62,082 nt of DNA from JANYJZ01 sp964523395 (GCA_964523395.1 CAZFXS010000014.1:1-62082), one strand, 5' to 3'; positions 50,526-59,760 are shown, counted from the stretch's first letter. Translations and numbers: made by a program. The notes: a model not told the origin generated them from the sequence alone.

Positions 50526-50541
50526 CGAAATAATACCCCTC

Positions 50542-50817
50542 TTATGTGGTCGTGGCGGACGATTGCGTCCCTTCTTTTTTCTCTTTCTTCCTGTACATAA
50601 TTCCTACAGGAATAACAACGCAATATCCAAGGACAAGGAGAATCGGCGCAAGCGTAAGGGGAAAGAATCCCTCTACCTGATCTCCCGATATTGCGATGTA
50701 ACCAAGAACAATCAGCAATAATCCAAGGCCGAGAATGATATAGTTTTCACGTTCCAGCGGGAATGTGCCGTCATGTTTTACTTTTTTTGCGGTTTTTGTT
50801 TTTTCAACCTTCGCCAT
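50542..50817 (-). CDS. DUF3098-type two-helix membrane protein
   Basis: The frame reaches back to 50913, but ATG 50817 has AAAGG at the right distance and gives MAKVEKTKTAKKVKHDGTFP, the family start. Two helices follow (YIILGLGLLLIVLGYIAI, LTLAPILLVLGYCVVIPVG) and a basic tail. DUF3098 proteins are small Bacteroidota membrane proteins often found next to cell division or permease genes (ftsX-like); here LolD and two LolC/E permeases are upstream. Function unknown. Confidence 0.8.
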   Translation of the reverse strand: MAKVEKTKTAKKVKHDGTFPLERENYIILGLGLLLIVLGYIAISGDQVEGFFPLTLAPILLVLGYCVVIPVGIMYRKKEKKEGTQSSATTT

Positions 50818-50943
50818 AATAACCTTTCCTGATAAATCCGAGATAAGTTGTCTCTCGGGTTTGTATAATTTAACCAAAAAGTGTAGAAAAACAAGCGGTG
50901 AGGTCAACGCCAAATGATAAGGATCTCACACCGCTGATCCGAT

Positions 50944-50968
50944 GACCTGCCCGCCGGTCAGGCAGGTC
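50944..50968. repeat. short palindrome (GACCTGCC/GGCAGGTC)
   Basis: GACCTGCC (50944-50951) and GGCAGGTC (50961-50968) are perfect inverted arms around CGCCGGTCA. It has no T run. It is 8 bases after the lolD stop on the minus strand and may mark the end of that transcript. Confidence 0.4.
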
Positions 50969-50976
50969 GGCAGCGA

Positions 50977-51672
50977 TTATTCCTGATGCAATTTTCCATC
51001 ATGTATTCTGAAGACACGATGCGATTGTTGCGCGAACTGATTGTTGTGCGTGACAATAACGAAAGTTTGCCCTTCCGTTTTATTTAATTCCCAGAGAAGT
51101 TCATGGAGATGAGTACTGCTTGCCGAGTCAAGATTGCCTGAAGGTTCATCCGCAAAAATGACACGCGGCGAGTTCGCAAGAGCACGCGCCACTGCAACAC
51201 GTTGTTGTTCACCGCCGGAAAGTTCAGATGGTTTATGATGCATCCGGTCCTGCAAGCCTACCTTTACCAGAAGGTCCTCCGCCCTCTGAACCGCTGCCCG
51301 CTCGCTTGATCTCTGGATGCGCAACGGGATTGTGACATTTTCCATTGCCGTAAACTCGGGAAGCAGATGATGAAACTGAAATACGAAACCGACATGGATT
51401 CCACGAAGCTTTGCCAGCGGCTCATCGCCCAGTGTCGCAATATCCATGTCATTCCAAAACACTCTCCCTGAAGTCGGTTTGTCAAGCCCGCCGAGTATAT
51501 GTAAGAGGGTGCTCTTCCCGGAACCGGACGCACCAACGACAGAAATTATTTCACCGGACTGAATAGTGAGGTTGATTCCTTTGAGAATTTCGAGTACACC
51601 GGTTCCTTTCGATCCTAAAGAAAAAGTCTTCCGGATATCTGAACATGAAATTATTATCTGGGGTTTGGTCAT
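50977..51672 (-). CDS. lolD: lipoprotein-release ABC transporter ATP-binding protein
   Basis: All ABC motifs are there: Walker A GASGSGKSTLL, the Q loop FVFQFHHLLPEF, signature LSGGEQQRVAVARAL, Walker B VIFADEPSGNLDSASS and the His switch VTHNNQFAQQ. The sequence between, MENVTIPLRI and DRMHHKPSEL, is that of the LolD/FtsE/MacB group. The frame extends upstream to 51756, but ATG 51672 follows the previous stop by one base and gives the family start (MTKPQIIISCSDIRKTF). It powers the extraction of lipoproteins from the inner membrane. Both neighbours upstream are its permeases. Confidence 0.92.
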   Translation of the reverse strand: MTKPQIIISCSDIRKTFSLGSKGTGVLEILKGINLTIQSGEIISVVGASGSGKSTLLHILGGLDKPTSGRVFWNDMDIATLGDEPLAKLRGIHVGFVFQFHHLLPEFTAMENVTIPLRIQRSSERAAVQRAEDLLVKVGLQDRMHHKPSELSGGEQQRVAVARALANSPRVIFADEPSGNLDSASSTHLHELLWELNKTEGQTFVIVTHNNQFAQQSHRVFRIHDGKLHQE

Positions 51673-51673
51673 G

Positions 51674-52906
51674 TTATTCCCACCGTAATGATTCCGCAGG
51701 GGTTGTTGCCGCCGCACGCCGCGCAGGATAATATGCAGCAAGAAATGAAAGGCCAAGCGACGCGCAGGCGATCGAAATAAAATCGGAAAGATGTATTTCC
51801 ACCGGGATTGCCGGAATGATATACACGGATGTATCTAATGCAAATATCCGGAATTTCATTTGCAGGAATAGAACCGCCAACCCAAGCAGGATCCCGAATG
51901 CTGTCCCTGCTACGCCAATCAGCATCCCTTCAAACATAAACACATTGATAATTCTCCGGGAGGTCATTCCCATGGCTTTCAGCACGCCGATATCACGGCG
52001 TTTCTCAATAACTCCCATCGTCAGCGACCCGAGCATATTAAACGTTGCAACAACGATAATAAGCGAAAGAAGAATATACGCGGACCATCGTTCAATCTGC
52101 ATGACGAAATACAATGTCCGGTGCAGATCGTACCATGTCGATACGCTCAGTTCTTTTGGCAGTAATTTGAGAAGCTGGCCTTTAACCTTATCTGATTCAT
52201 GAAAGTCCTGAAGACGGATTTCTACGCCATTATAATTGTCAGAAATATCAAACAATTCCTGCGCCGACCCAATTGAGACATAGGCATATGATGCGTCATA
52301 ATCTTTGTTATTTGATTCAAAGATACCGGCAACACGGAACCGTTTCATCTCAGGAACACCGGCACCGGAAATGGCGCTTTCGAAACCGGTCGGGCTGACG
52401 ATGGCAATCTCGTTACCAACGACAGCGTTAAGCCGGTCTGCAAGCGTTAAACCGATGACGATGCCCGGTGCCTCATCTGAATGCTCAAGCGCGAGGAATC
52501 CTAATATAAGTTTATCCTTGATGCCGCTTACTTCAGCAATACGACCAGGATCAATACCGCGAAGATACACAACCCGGTTGAATGATCCCGCAACCAACAT
52601 GGCCTTCCCAGATACAAACGGTGAAGATGCTTTTATTTCAGGAATTGATTTTAGTACCTTCTCAATTTCCGATAATTGTTCAAGATTGATATTTCCACGC
52701 TTCTCAATTCGGATGTGAGGATCAAATCCCACCAGCACTGATGTGACCACACCGTTGAAGCCGTTGAATACCGACAGCGCGATTAATAATGCGGCAACAC
52801 CGATAGTAATTCCGATAACCGAAATAATCCCAATAACATTAATAAAACGGATCTTCCGTTTTGAAAGTAAGTATCGTTGTGCTATAAATGCTTCAACACT
52901 CTTCAT
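51674..52906 (-). CDS. LolC/E-type lipoprotein-release permease, second copy
   Basis: The fold is one N-terminal helix (INVIGIISVIGITIGVAALL), a large periplasmic domain (residues about 45-270) and three C-terminal helices (LSLIIVVATFNMLGSLTMGV, GMLIGVAGTAFGILLGLAVL, LSDFISIACASLGLSFLAAY), as in LolC/LolE. The motif KAMGMTSRRIINVFMFEGM is the FtsX coupling helix. The frame begins at 52984, but ATG 52906 (MKSVEAFIAQRYLLSKRK) is the family start and is one base away from the previous gene's stop. It should pair with LolD. Two non-identical permeases may form a LolC/LolE-type heterodimer. Confidence 0.9.
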   Translation of the reverse strand: MKSVEAFIAQRYLLSKRKIRFINVIGIISVIGITIGVAALLIALSVFNGFNGVVTSVLVGFDPHIRIEKRGNINLEQLSEIEKVLKSIPEIKASSPFVSGKAMLVAGSFNRVVYLRGIDPGRIAEVSGIKDKLILGFLALEHSDEAPGIVIGLTLADRLNAVVGNEIAIVSPTGFESAISGAGVPEMKRFRVAGIFESNNKDYDASYAYVSIGSAQELFDISDNYNGVEIRLQDFHESDKVKGQLLKLLPKELSVSTWYDLHRTLYFVMQIERWSAYILLSLIIVVATFNMLGSLTMGVIEKRRDIGVLKAMGMTSRRIINVFMFEGMLIGVAGTAFGILLGLAVLFLQMKFRIFALDTSVYIIPAIPVEIHLSDFISIACASLGLSFLAAYYPARRAAATTPAESLRWE

Positions 52907-52908
52907 TG

Positions 52909-54123
52909 TTAACCAAACCTCAGCGAAGTTACCGGATCTAACTGTGCGGCAGAACGTGAGGGAATAATTGTCGTTAACAAACACAAAAAAAGCGTTACCA
53001 ACGTAACTATGATGAAATTCAAGGGGTTAAGGATAACAGGAACGGTATTCATATAATAAATTTCTGATGGCAGCGAGATTAACCGAAACGTCAGTTGAAT
53101 CCAGCAAAGAACAAACGCGAGAATATTGCCCAGCACAATCCCGATCACAGCGATTGCCAATCCCTGAAGAATAAATACTCTTTGAATAAGCTTTTTTCCC
53201 GCGCCAAGCGATTTGAGGATGCCGATTGCCTTTGTTTTTTCCAGAACATACATGAGCAATGTACCGATGATGTTTACAACTGCAACGATAATAATCAGAC
53301 TCAGTAATAACGGTGAAAGCTGTTTCTGTAAATCAACCCACGAAAAGAGATTACGATAGAGCTGAAAAACCGTCCTGGCATGATGCGGATAACCGAGAAG
53401 ATCTTCAACTGTGCGTGCCGTTTCATCCACATGTTCAATATCATTGACCAAAATATCATATCCGGTAATTCCGTCACCGGTCTGGAAGAGGTCCTGTGCA
53501 TCGTCAAGATGTGTGTATGCGTAAATATCGTCATACTCCGCCATGCCGGACTCATAGATGCCGCTAACTGTGAACTGTTTTACACGTGGCTGTGACATTG
53601 CACCATCCCTCGGAAGACCAAAGACTGCAATAGTGGAACCAACATCAACGTTAAGTTTATCAGCCAGCTTCTTACCGATAACAATGGGGTGGAGAGAACT
53701 TTTTTCCGTCGAGAGAAATGAACCGCGAATCATATAATGACGCGGCGTAAGGGATTCAGATGAAGGATCAATACCTTTCAGCAAAATACCGTCAACCGCA
53801 TCGCGCGAACGGACCATCCCCTCTTTGGAAACGTACGGCAGAATCAGTTTTACACCGGGAACAGATGTTTTCACTTGCTGAATAGAGAGCAGATACTCCT
53901 TGAGGATTTGGTTATGCATCCCTTCAACCTGAATGTGCGCGGAAAAGTCAATGACTTTTTCCTTGATCTCCCGTTCAAATCCATCCAGTATCGAGGCGGT
54001 GATAATCAGCGCGGAAGTCCCCATCATCACGCCGGTAATCGCAATGAGTGTAATGAAAGAAAGGAATCCTGTCTTTCGTTGCGCCTGCAGATACCGTTTC
54101 GCTATGAACCAGGGAAGAGACAA
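52909..54123 (-). CDS. LolC/E-type lipoprotein-release permease, first copy
   Basis: Same architecture as the downstream permease: helix 1 (SFITLIAITGVMMGTSALII), periplasmic domain with IGKKLADKLNVDVGSTIAV, coupling helix KSLGAGKKLIQRVFILQG and three C-terminal helices. The open frame extends to a TTG at 54216, but those 31 residues come from repeat-like DNA; the family start (FIAKRYLQAQRKTGF) is reached by a TTG at 54123. Neither start has a good RBS, so the exact N-terminus is uncertain. It is the first gene of the Lol operon, downstream of prfB. Confidence 0.85.
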   Translation of the reverse strand: MSLPWFIAKRYLQAQRKTGFLSFITLIAITGVMMGTSALIITASILDGFEREIKEKVIDFSAHIQVEGMHNQILKEYLLSIQQVKTSVPGVKLILPYVSKEGMVRSRDAVDGILLKGIDPSSESLTPRHYMIRGSFLSTEKSSLHPIVIGKKLADKLNVDVGSTIAVFGLPRDGAMSQPRVKQFTVSGIYESGMAEYDDIYAYTHLDDAQDLFQTGDGITGYDILVNDIEHVDETARTVEDLLGYPHHARTVFQLYRNLFSWVDLQKQLSPLLLSLIIIVAVVNIIGTLLMYVLEKTKAIGILKSLGAGKKLIQRVFILQGLAIAVIGIVLGNILAFVLCWIQLTFRLISLPSEIYYMNTVPVILNPLNFIIVTLVTLFLCLLTTIIPSRSAAQLDPVTSLRFG

Positions 54124-54240
54124 TTTAGGTGTGGAAGATTGTGAGTATATGAGATGTTGAGTATATGAAATTTCAGATTTCAGGTTTTGGGCTTCGCCAA
54201 GGAATTTTTTATCCAAAACATCAAATCACAATTCCCAAAC

Positions 54241-54285
54241 TTTTTTTACTTTTTGATTTTGACTTTTGAATTGTGAAGGGCTTAA
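54241..54285. repeat. AT-rich dispersed repeat, copy downstream of prfB
   Basis: The segment TACTTTTTGATTTTGACTTT recurs with few changes near 55461-55486, on the other side of prfB, and both copies carry GGCTTAAC close by. No hairpin with a T run is formed here. Possibly part of the same kind of element, or of a recent duplication. Confidence 0.4.
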
Positions 54286-55392
54286 CTTCGCCCCTTATTC
54301 CCATATTCCAACAAATACGCTTTAATAAACTGATCAATATCCCCATCCATCACACCCTGGGTATCACTAGTTTCAACATCCGTGCGGTGATCTTTTACCA
54401 TGTTGTACGGATGGAACACGTATGAGCGAATCTGGCTGCCCCATTCGATTTTCTTTTTCGTACTGTTGATCGCGTCGCGCTTTGCTTCTTCCTCTTCTTT
54501 TCTGATTTGATAAAGACGCGATTTCAGCATCTTCAGCGCCCGTTCCTTATTCTGAAATTGTGAGCGTTCCTGCTGACACGCAACAATAACGCCGCTGGGA
54601 ATATGTTTAATTCTCACGGCCGTTTCAACTTTGTTGACGTTCTGTCCCCCTTTACCGCCCGAGCGGAATGTGGCAATTTCTAAATCGGCTGGATTGATTT
54701 CGATTTCAACATCATCTTCAATTTCAGGATACACAAAGATAGAAGCAAATGATGTATGCCGTCTCGCGTTTGCGTCGAATGGGGAAATACGTACAAGCCG
54801 GTGTACTCCGTTTTCTGCCTTGAGATAACCGTACGCGAATTGTCCCTGTACTTCAACTGCCGCGCTTTTAATGCCTGCGCCTTCGCCGGCCTGCTCATCG
54901 AGAAGAAATGTTTTGAATCCTTTACGCTCGCACCAGCGGATATACATGCGGAAGAGCATCTCCGCCCAGTCCTGCGATTCTGTCCCGCCGGCACCCGAAT
55001 GTATCGTAACGATGCAATTCTTTTCATCATCATCACCGCTGAGCATGTTGCGGAATTCGAGGTCCTGAATTCCCTGCTCAACTCCGGTTATTTCGGAATC
55101 AAGTTCAGCGGTAAATGAAGTATCGGAAGATTCTTCGGCAAGTTCACGCAATGCTTCGGCGTCGTGGATTTTTCTTCGAAGGGAGTTCCAGCCGTCAACC
55201 CACGATTTGCGTTGGCTGATCTGCTGCATGATTTTCTGCGCGGCGACGTTGTCATTCCAGAAATCCGGAGCGTGCGCACGCGCTTCAAGGTCGGCTATTT
55301 CTTTTTCCTTGGTATCGAGGTCAAAGATACCCCCGGAGATTGGTGAGCTTACTTTCGAGTTGTTTAAGTTTATCTTTAATATCTTCGAACAT
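54282..55392 (-). CDS. prfB: peptide chain release factor 2, expressed through a programmed +1 frameshift
   Basis: A short first frame starts at ATG 55392 (MFEDIKDKLKQLESKLTNLR) and stops at an in-frame TGA (55323-55321). Skipping one base there continues into a long frame that runs to 54282 (DLDTKEKEIADLEARAH onward). The joined protein is 369 residues, the normal RF2 size. It contains RISPFDANARRHTSF with the SPF tripeptide that reads UGA and the GGQ motif in FRSGGKGGQNVNKVETAVRI that triggers hydrolysis. A start at 55229, the first ATG of the second frame, would cut off the N-terminal domain. RF2 terminates at UGA and UAA. The gene is 72 bases upstream of the AtuA-like gene. Confidence 0.95.
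55320..55335 (-). other. programmed +1 ribosomal frameshift site of prfB
   Basis: Minus strand CGGGGGTATCTTTGAC, codons CGG GGG TAT CTT TGA C. The GGGGG resembles the internal Shine-Dalgarno element, CTT is the slippery codon and TGA is the poorly terminated stop recognised by RF2 itself. This is the autoregulatory site known from E. coli prfB (AGG GGG TAT CTT TGA C); only one base differs. RF2 shortage favours the shift and so raises RF2. Confidence 0.93.
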
Positions 55393-55422
55393 AATGGCTT
55401 ATAAGAGTCTTAAAATAAGTAA

Positions 55423-55486
55423 AAATAAAAAGTCAAAAGTAAAAAAGGCTTAACATTTTTTACTTTTTAATTTTGACTTTTGAATT
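55423..55486. repeat. AT-rich inverted and dispersed repeat upstream of prfB
   Basis: AAAAAGTCAAAAGTAAAAAA on the left and TTTTTTACTTTTTAATTTTG on the right are nearly inverted; the right part is also nearly identical to 54241-54273 beyond the other end of prfB. The right end overlaps the stop codon of the AtuA-like gene. Confidence 0.45.
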
Positions 55487-55817
55487 AACCAGGATTAATA
55501 TTTTCTGTCATCTCAATTTCCATCCTCAGCATCGCACTACTGAGCGTTTTTCCCTGGGCATCATTTTTCAATGAAACCGTGCCGCCGCCGCCGAGCGAGT
55601 TATGAAGCAGAAAATTGAGCGCGTGAAGATTCGGGATTTCAAATCGTTCCACTTTGCCGAGACAGATTCCTTCAAAATGCTTTTTAACGACGTCAGTAGT
55701 CAGATATTTTTTCAAAATGGGATAATACTCCGGCTTCCTGGAAATAACACCGACATTACCGGTATCACCTTTGTCGCCCGAACGGGCATGCGCTATTTGA
55801 ATAAGTTGGATTTTCAT
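55485..55817 (-). CDS. AtuA-like ferredoxin-fold domain protein
   Basis: The 110-residue protein begins IQLIQIAHARSGDKGDTGNV, the conserved opening of the small C-terminal domain of AtuA-family proteins, and contains FEIPNLHALNFLLHNSLGGG. In many bacteria this domain is fused to the large one; here it is a separate gene two bases after the large one. The AtuA family includes proteins of acyclic terpene utilisation in Pseudomonas, but most members are uncharacterised. No other genes of that pathway are nearby. A stop at 55485 overlaps the repeat. Confidence 0.85.
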   Translation of the reverse strand: MKIQLIQIAHARSGDKGDTGNVGVISRKPEYYPILKKYLTTDVVKKHFEGICLGKVERFEIPNLHALNFLLHNSLGGGGTVSLKNDAQGKTLSSAMLRMEIEMTENINPG

Positions 55818-55819
55818 TA

Positions 55820-57181
55820 TTAAACTTCCATCACTACAACCCCGGGCGTCACAGCACTTTTGGGGATAAGCGCGGGCCAGTAGGCGATAACTTCACTTGG
55901 CTTGGGCCGTCCACCGGCAAATCCTGTTACCGAAGGAGGGCCTGTTAAAATTAACGGTGCAATTTCTTTTCCAAATCGTTCAACGGCTTTATAATCCTTT
56001 CCCCTGACTCCTATACGAAGAATAATTTCATTGATAACGTTTGGTGTTGGGGCAATTGGACCGTGGCATGAATTCAAACCGAGGAATTCGGTCCGAATTT
56101 CATCAAACTTCAATCCAAGATCCGATAGCCTTGTCCGTAAAATCTGATCTGCGGCCTTTGCTTTGTCCAATGCATCCGGCCAGGTATATGTCAGTGTACT
56201 GATTGCGGTATAACCATCAGAATATGACATAGAAACTTTATAGAGATCGGTATTTGGTTTTCCCTTGACACCGGAAACCTTTACACGGTCTTTCCCGACT
56301 TGTTCAAGATTGATCGTAGTAAAATCTGCAATACACTCCGGAGTAATATAATTTGTCGGATCACCAATTTCATACATTAATTGTTCGCTGACGCTCTGGA
56401 CAGTGACCAAACCTCCGGTATTTTCATGTTTGGTAAAAATGATATCGCCATTTGGATATGCTTCGGCAATCGGGAAACCGATATGAGCGAGATCAGGAAC
56501 ACTTTTCCAATCCGCTGAGAAATTCCCGCCGGTTGCCTGTCCGCCGCACTCATTAATATGTCCTGCAACAACTCCTGTTGCCAGTTTATCCCAATCCGAC
56601 CATGACCAGCCGAATTCGTGAATCATCGGCGCATATGTCAGCGCTGTGTCCGTTGTCCTGCCGGTCAGAATAATCTGTGCACCCTGTTTAAGGGCTTCGA
56701 CAATCGGCTGAGCGCCAAAATAAACATTCGCGCTGACAACACGGTCGCGGATTGTATCGAGGCTCTCTCCTGTCTCCATGTTTTTCAGAAGAACGCCTTT
56801 TGATTTAAGAGCATCGATCGATGAGAGTATATCATCGCCAACAACGACGCCGATTTTTAATCCCTTGATGCCAAGCTTCTGCGCGACTTTGAAAATAGCG
56901 TCGCGGCAACCGAGAGGATTTACGCCGCCGCCGTTGGTAATGACTTTGATGTTCTTTTTGGTGATAATGGGAAGAATCTGTTCCATCAACGGAACAAGAT
57001 CCTTAGCATAACCAAGGTTCGGATCCTTCATCCTCTGTTTCTGCATGATGGACATAGTCACCTCGGCGAGGTAGTCCATCATCATGTAATCGATTGGGCC
57101 TTTCGTGACCTGGTCAATCGGAGCGGTAAGAAGATCGCCCCAAAAACCCTGCCCTGATGCTATTCTGATGTAGTCTTTCAT
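55820..57181 (-). CDS. AtuA-family (DUF1446) protein, large subunit
   Basis: The 453-residue protein has the DUF1446 landmarks: IASGQGFWGDLLTAPIDQV, KVITNGGGVNPLGCRDAIFK, the YFGAQPIVEALKQGAQIILT segment, GRTTDTALTYAPMIHEFGWS and, late, LNSCHGPIAPTPNVINEIIL with GVRGKDYKAVERFGKEIAPL. It pairs with the small gene downstream. Acyclic terpene degradation is the named context of AtuA, but the present neighbourhood (prfB, aspS) says nothing about substrate. The ATG at 57181 lacks a clear RBS. A short CGCAGAG-type palindrome precedes it. Confidence 0.88.
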   Translation of the reverse strand: MKDYIRIASGQGFWGDLLTAPIDQVTKGPIDYMMMDYLAEVTMSIMQKQRMKDPNLGYAKDLVPLMEQILPIITKKNIKVITNGGGVNPLGCRDAIFKVAQKLGIKGLKIGVVVGDDILSSIDALKSKGVLLKNMETGESLDTIRDRVVSANVYFGAQPIVEALKQGAQIILTGRTTDTALTYAPMIHEFGWSWSDWDKLATGVVAGHINECGGQATGGNFSADWKSVPDLAHIGFPIAEAYPNGDIIFTKHENTGGLVTVQSVSEQLMYEIGDPTNYITPECIADFTTINLEQVGKDRVKVSGVKGKPNTDLYKVSMSYSDGYTAISTLTYTWPDALDKAKAADQILRTRLSDLGLKFDEIRTEFLGLNSCHGPIAPTPNVINEIILRIGVRGKDYKAVERFGKEIAPLILTGPPSVTGFAGGRPKPSEVIAYWPALIPKSAVTPGVVVMEV

Positions 57182-57216
57182 ATTTTGACATTAAATTTCA
57201 CCCTGGAGGCGCTGTG

Positions 57217-57259
57217 ACCGCAGAGATTATTGCCTCTGTGTACTCTGCGCCTCTGCGGT
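57217..57259. repeat. CGCAGAG-type palindrome
   Basis: ACCGCAGAG (57217-57225) and CTCTGCGGT (57251-57259) are perfect inverted arms, with further CTCTG words inside. It is built from the same words as the repeat at 24661-24741. It lies between aspS and the AtuA gene. Confidence 0.5.
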
Positions 57260-57267
57260 GAATATTT

Positions 57268-59031
57268 TTAAAGCGTTTTTATGTGCAATTCCTTTAACTG
57301 ATGCGGATCGACTTCAGAGGGTGAGTCATCCATCAACGACATTGCACTCGTGGTTTTCGGAAATGCAATGACGTCACGGATTGATTTTTCACCGTTGAGC
57401 AACATGCAGGTACGATCAAAACCGAATGCAATACCGCCATGCGGCGGTGCACCGTATCGGAACGCATCAAGCATGAACCCGAATTTCTTATTCGCCTGCT
57501 CTTCGTTTATACCAAGAAGTCCGAATACTTTAGTTTGCAAAGCACGATCGTGAATACGGATACTCCCTCCTGCAATTTCGTTCCCGTTCAGCACAAGGTC
57601 ATACGCACGCGCACGCGCTTTGGACGGATCACTGTCAAGCAACGCCACGTCTTCAGGTTTCGGCGACGTGAACGGATGATGCATCGCGACATACCGTTTT
57701 TCTGTCTCGTCATACTCGAACATCGGAAAGTCCGTCACCCACAATAGATTATTCTTTTTCTCATCGATAAGATTTAACCGCCGCGCCATTTCAAGACGGA
57801 GATTACCGAGAATCGTATATCCTTTTGACCAAGCATCCGATACAAGCAGAATTAAATCACCCGGCTTGGCGTTCATTTTCAAACGGATTTCTCCGATTGT
57901 CTCTTTTCCCAGAAATTTTTCACTTGGAGTTTCTATGCCTGCGTCGCTTACGCGCATCCAGACCAAACCTCCGGCACCAAGTTTCTTTGTATAGTCTGTA
58001 AGTATATCGAGTTGATTCCGCGTGTAACTTCCGCAACCGGGCGCGACAAATCCAGCAACAATGCCGCCTTTCTTTACCGTTTCACTGAATACTTTAAAAC
58101 CGGAGTTCCCGACAATGTCATTAATGTTCTCCAGCTTTAACCCGAATCTTGTATCCGGCTTATCAGAACCGTACGTCTCCATCGCTTCCTTGTATGTCAT
58201 TCTCGGAAGCGGTAAAGCGACATCAATGTTATTTATCTCTTTAAAGAATTGAACCATCAATCCTTCCGCCATTTTCATGATATCATCTTCATCCACAAAC
58301 GACATCTCAACGTCGATTTGCGTGAATTCCGGTTGCCGGTCAGCGCGTAAATCTTCATCGCGGAAACATTTCACTATCTGGAAGTAACGATCCATCCCTG
58401 CCACCATCAGGATTTGTTTGTATGTCTGCGGCGATTGCGGCAACGCGTAGAATTTTCCATGATGAACCCGGCTCGGCACAAGATAATCCCTTGCCCCTTC
58501 CGGCGTGCTTTTCATGAGAATAGGCGTTTCGACTTCAACAAAGTCCAGCGCGTCGAAATATTTTCGTGTAATGAGATACATCTTATGACGAGTGAGCAGA
58601 TTCTTCTGCATCGGAGCACGGCGCAGATCGAGATAGCGGTATTGCAGGCGCATTTCTTCATTGACATCGAGCGAATCTTCGATGGGAAACGGCGGTGTAT
58701 CCGCGCGATTTAGAATGGTAAGCTCGTCTGCTATAACGTCTATTTCGCCGGTTGACAAGGATGCATTCTCAGTCCCTTCGGGACGTTTGTGGACTTTGCC
58801 TGTCACCGAAATGACAAACTCAGAGCGCAGTTCACCCGCGAGTGTGTGCACCGATTGATTTGTCTGAGGATTAAAAACAACTTGTGTTTTGCCGTAGCGG
58901 TCGCGGAGGTCGATGAACACCACGCCGCCGAGGTCGCGGCGGGTATCAACCCAGCCGGTAAGTGTAATTGATGTTCCGATATCTTTCGCGCGCAATTCGC
59001 CGCAAGTGCGCGTACGTTTTTTGTACTGCAT
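57268..59031 (-). CDS. aspS: aspartyl-tRNA synthetase (bacterial type)
   Basis: The OB-fold anticodon domain comes first (SITLTGWVDTRRDLGGVVFI), then the class II core with motif 2 FRDEDLRADRQPEFTQIDVE, the GAD insertion domain (SETVKKGGIVAGFVAPGCGS) and motif 3 PPHGGIAFGFDRTCMLL. A GAD domain marks the bacterial form; discriminating or not cannot be told. The frame starts with TTG 59049; ATG 59031 (MQYKKRTRTCGELRAKDIG) is preferred, giving 587 residues, the usual length. It charges tRNA-Asp. Neighbours are unrelated. Confidence 0.96.
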   Translation of the reverse strand: MQYKKRTRTCGELRAKDIGTSITLTGWVDTRRDLGGVVFIDLRDRYGKTQVVFNPQTNQSVHTLAGELRSEFVISVTGKVHKRPEGTENASLSTGEIDVIADELTILNRADTPPFPIEDSLDVNEEMRLQYRYLDLRRAPMQKNLLTRHKMYLITRKYFDALDFVEVETPILMKSTPEGARDYLVPSRVHHGKFYALPQSPQTYKQILMVAGMDRYFQIVKCFRDEDLRADRQPEFTQIDVEMSFVDEDDIMKMAEGLMVQFFKEINNIDVALPLPRMTYKEAMETYGSDKPDTRFGLKLENINDIVGNSGFKVFSETVKKGGIVAGFVAPGCGSYTRNQLDILTDYTKKLGAGGLVWMRVSDAGIETPSEKFLGKETIGEIRLKMNAKPGDLILLVSDAWSKGYTILGNLRLEMARRLNLIDEKKNNLLWVTDFPMFEYDETEKRYVAMHHPFTSPKPEDVALLDSDPSKARARAYDLVLNGNEIAGGSIRIHDRALQTKVFGLLGINEEQANKKFGFMLDAFRYGAPPHGGIAFGFDRTCMLLNGEKSIRDVIAFPKTTSAMSLMDDSPSEVDPHQLKELHIKTL

Positions 59032-59199
59032 GGAAGAAAAAACTCTCAAATGGATGAAAAATCAACGAGTTATAGCGATATGAAGATAGGAAAAAAATGG
59101 AGAAGTAACAAACAGACAGCGGATGTAGGAGTAGGTAAAGTGATCTGGGTGTACAAAGAGAATTTGGAAAAAACGGTTTGAATTCTTCTAACTTATTTT

Positions 59200-59760
59200 C
59201 TATAATTGCTTCCTATGCAATAACAATGCCCATTTGAATAAACTTTTTAGACTATTCCAGAAGCCTTTCGGTGGAAAAACAGAAAGATCTCCTTTTAGAA
59301 TTTCGGGATGGCGTTTAATAATTCCGACATACTCCCTAAGTATTATCTCAAGCTCTTCCCTACCTTTTGCTTCATAATCATCATCTAATTCCTTAAGGGC
59401 ATCGGTATACCCATTCTTGGACTCAATAAGCTTCTTTACCTTTGGACCACGTCGTTCATTTTGTTCTGAAAAGATCTGCTTCATTTTATCAGAGACTTCA
59501 ATTTGAGTCAACTCATAATAGGCCGGAAAATTGGTGTCCTTAATTTTTGTCACGTCTCTATGGTCAAGTAATGTCACCCATGGAAGTGAAGACCCATCAG
59601 ATTCACAACTTATATCAATTTCAATATTTTCTTTTCGATAGCCAAAATGGTACTCATACGCAACATGGTATGGAATAATTTTTTCAAACCCGAACTCGGC
59701 TGCTAAAAAGTCAAAATATTTATCAACAAATATTTGAGTATCATCAACGTTTTTGGCCAT
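59200..59760 (-). CDS. hypothetical protein, 186 residues
   Basis: I do not recognise this protein. It is acidic and helical, without signal peptide or membrane segment; the start MAKNVDDTQIFVDKYFDFLA and later KIIPYHVAYEYHFGYRKENI look like a small soluble binding domain, and the C-terminal third (DALKELDDDYEAKGREELEI) is a helical stretch ending FPPKGFWNSLKSLFKW. The DNA is AT-rich relative to aspS, so it may be of recent origin. It lies 168 bases downstream of aspS with nothing in between that I can name. Confidence 0.55.
   Translation of the reverse strand: MAKNVDDTQIFVDKYFDFLAAEFGFEKIIPYHVAYEYHFGYRKENIEIDISCESDGSSLPWVTLLDHRDVTKIKDTNFPAYYELTQIEVSDKMKQIFSEQNERRGPKVKKLIESKNGYTDALKELDDDYEAKGREELEIILREYVGIIKRHPEILKGDLSVFPPKGFWNSLKSLFKWALLLHRKQL

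Noticed and set aside
54124..54216. N-terminal 31 residues of the first LolC/E permease
   Set aside because: They are encoded in repeat-like DNA and do not fit the family, which begins near FIAKRYL.
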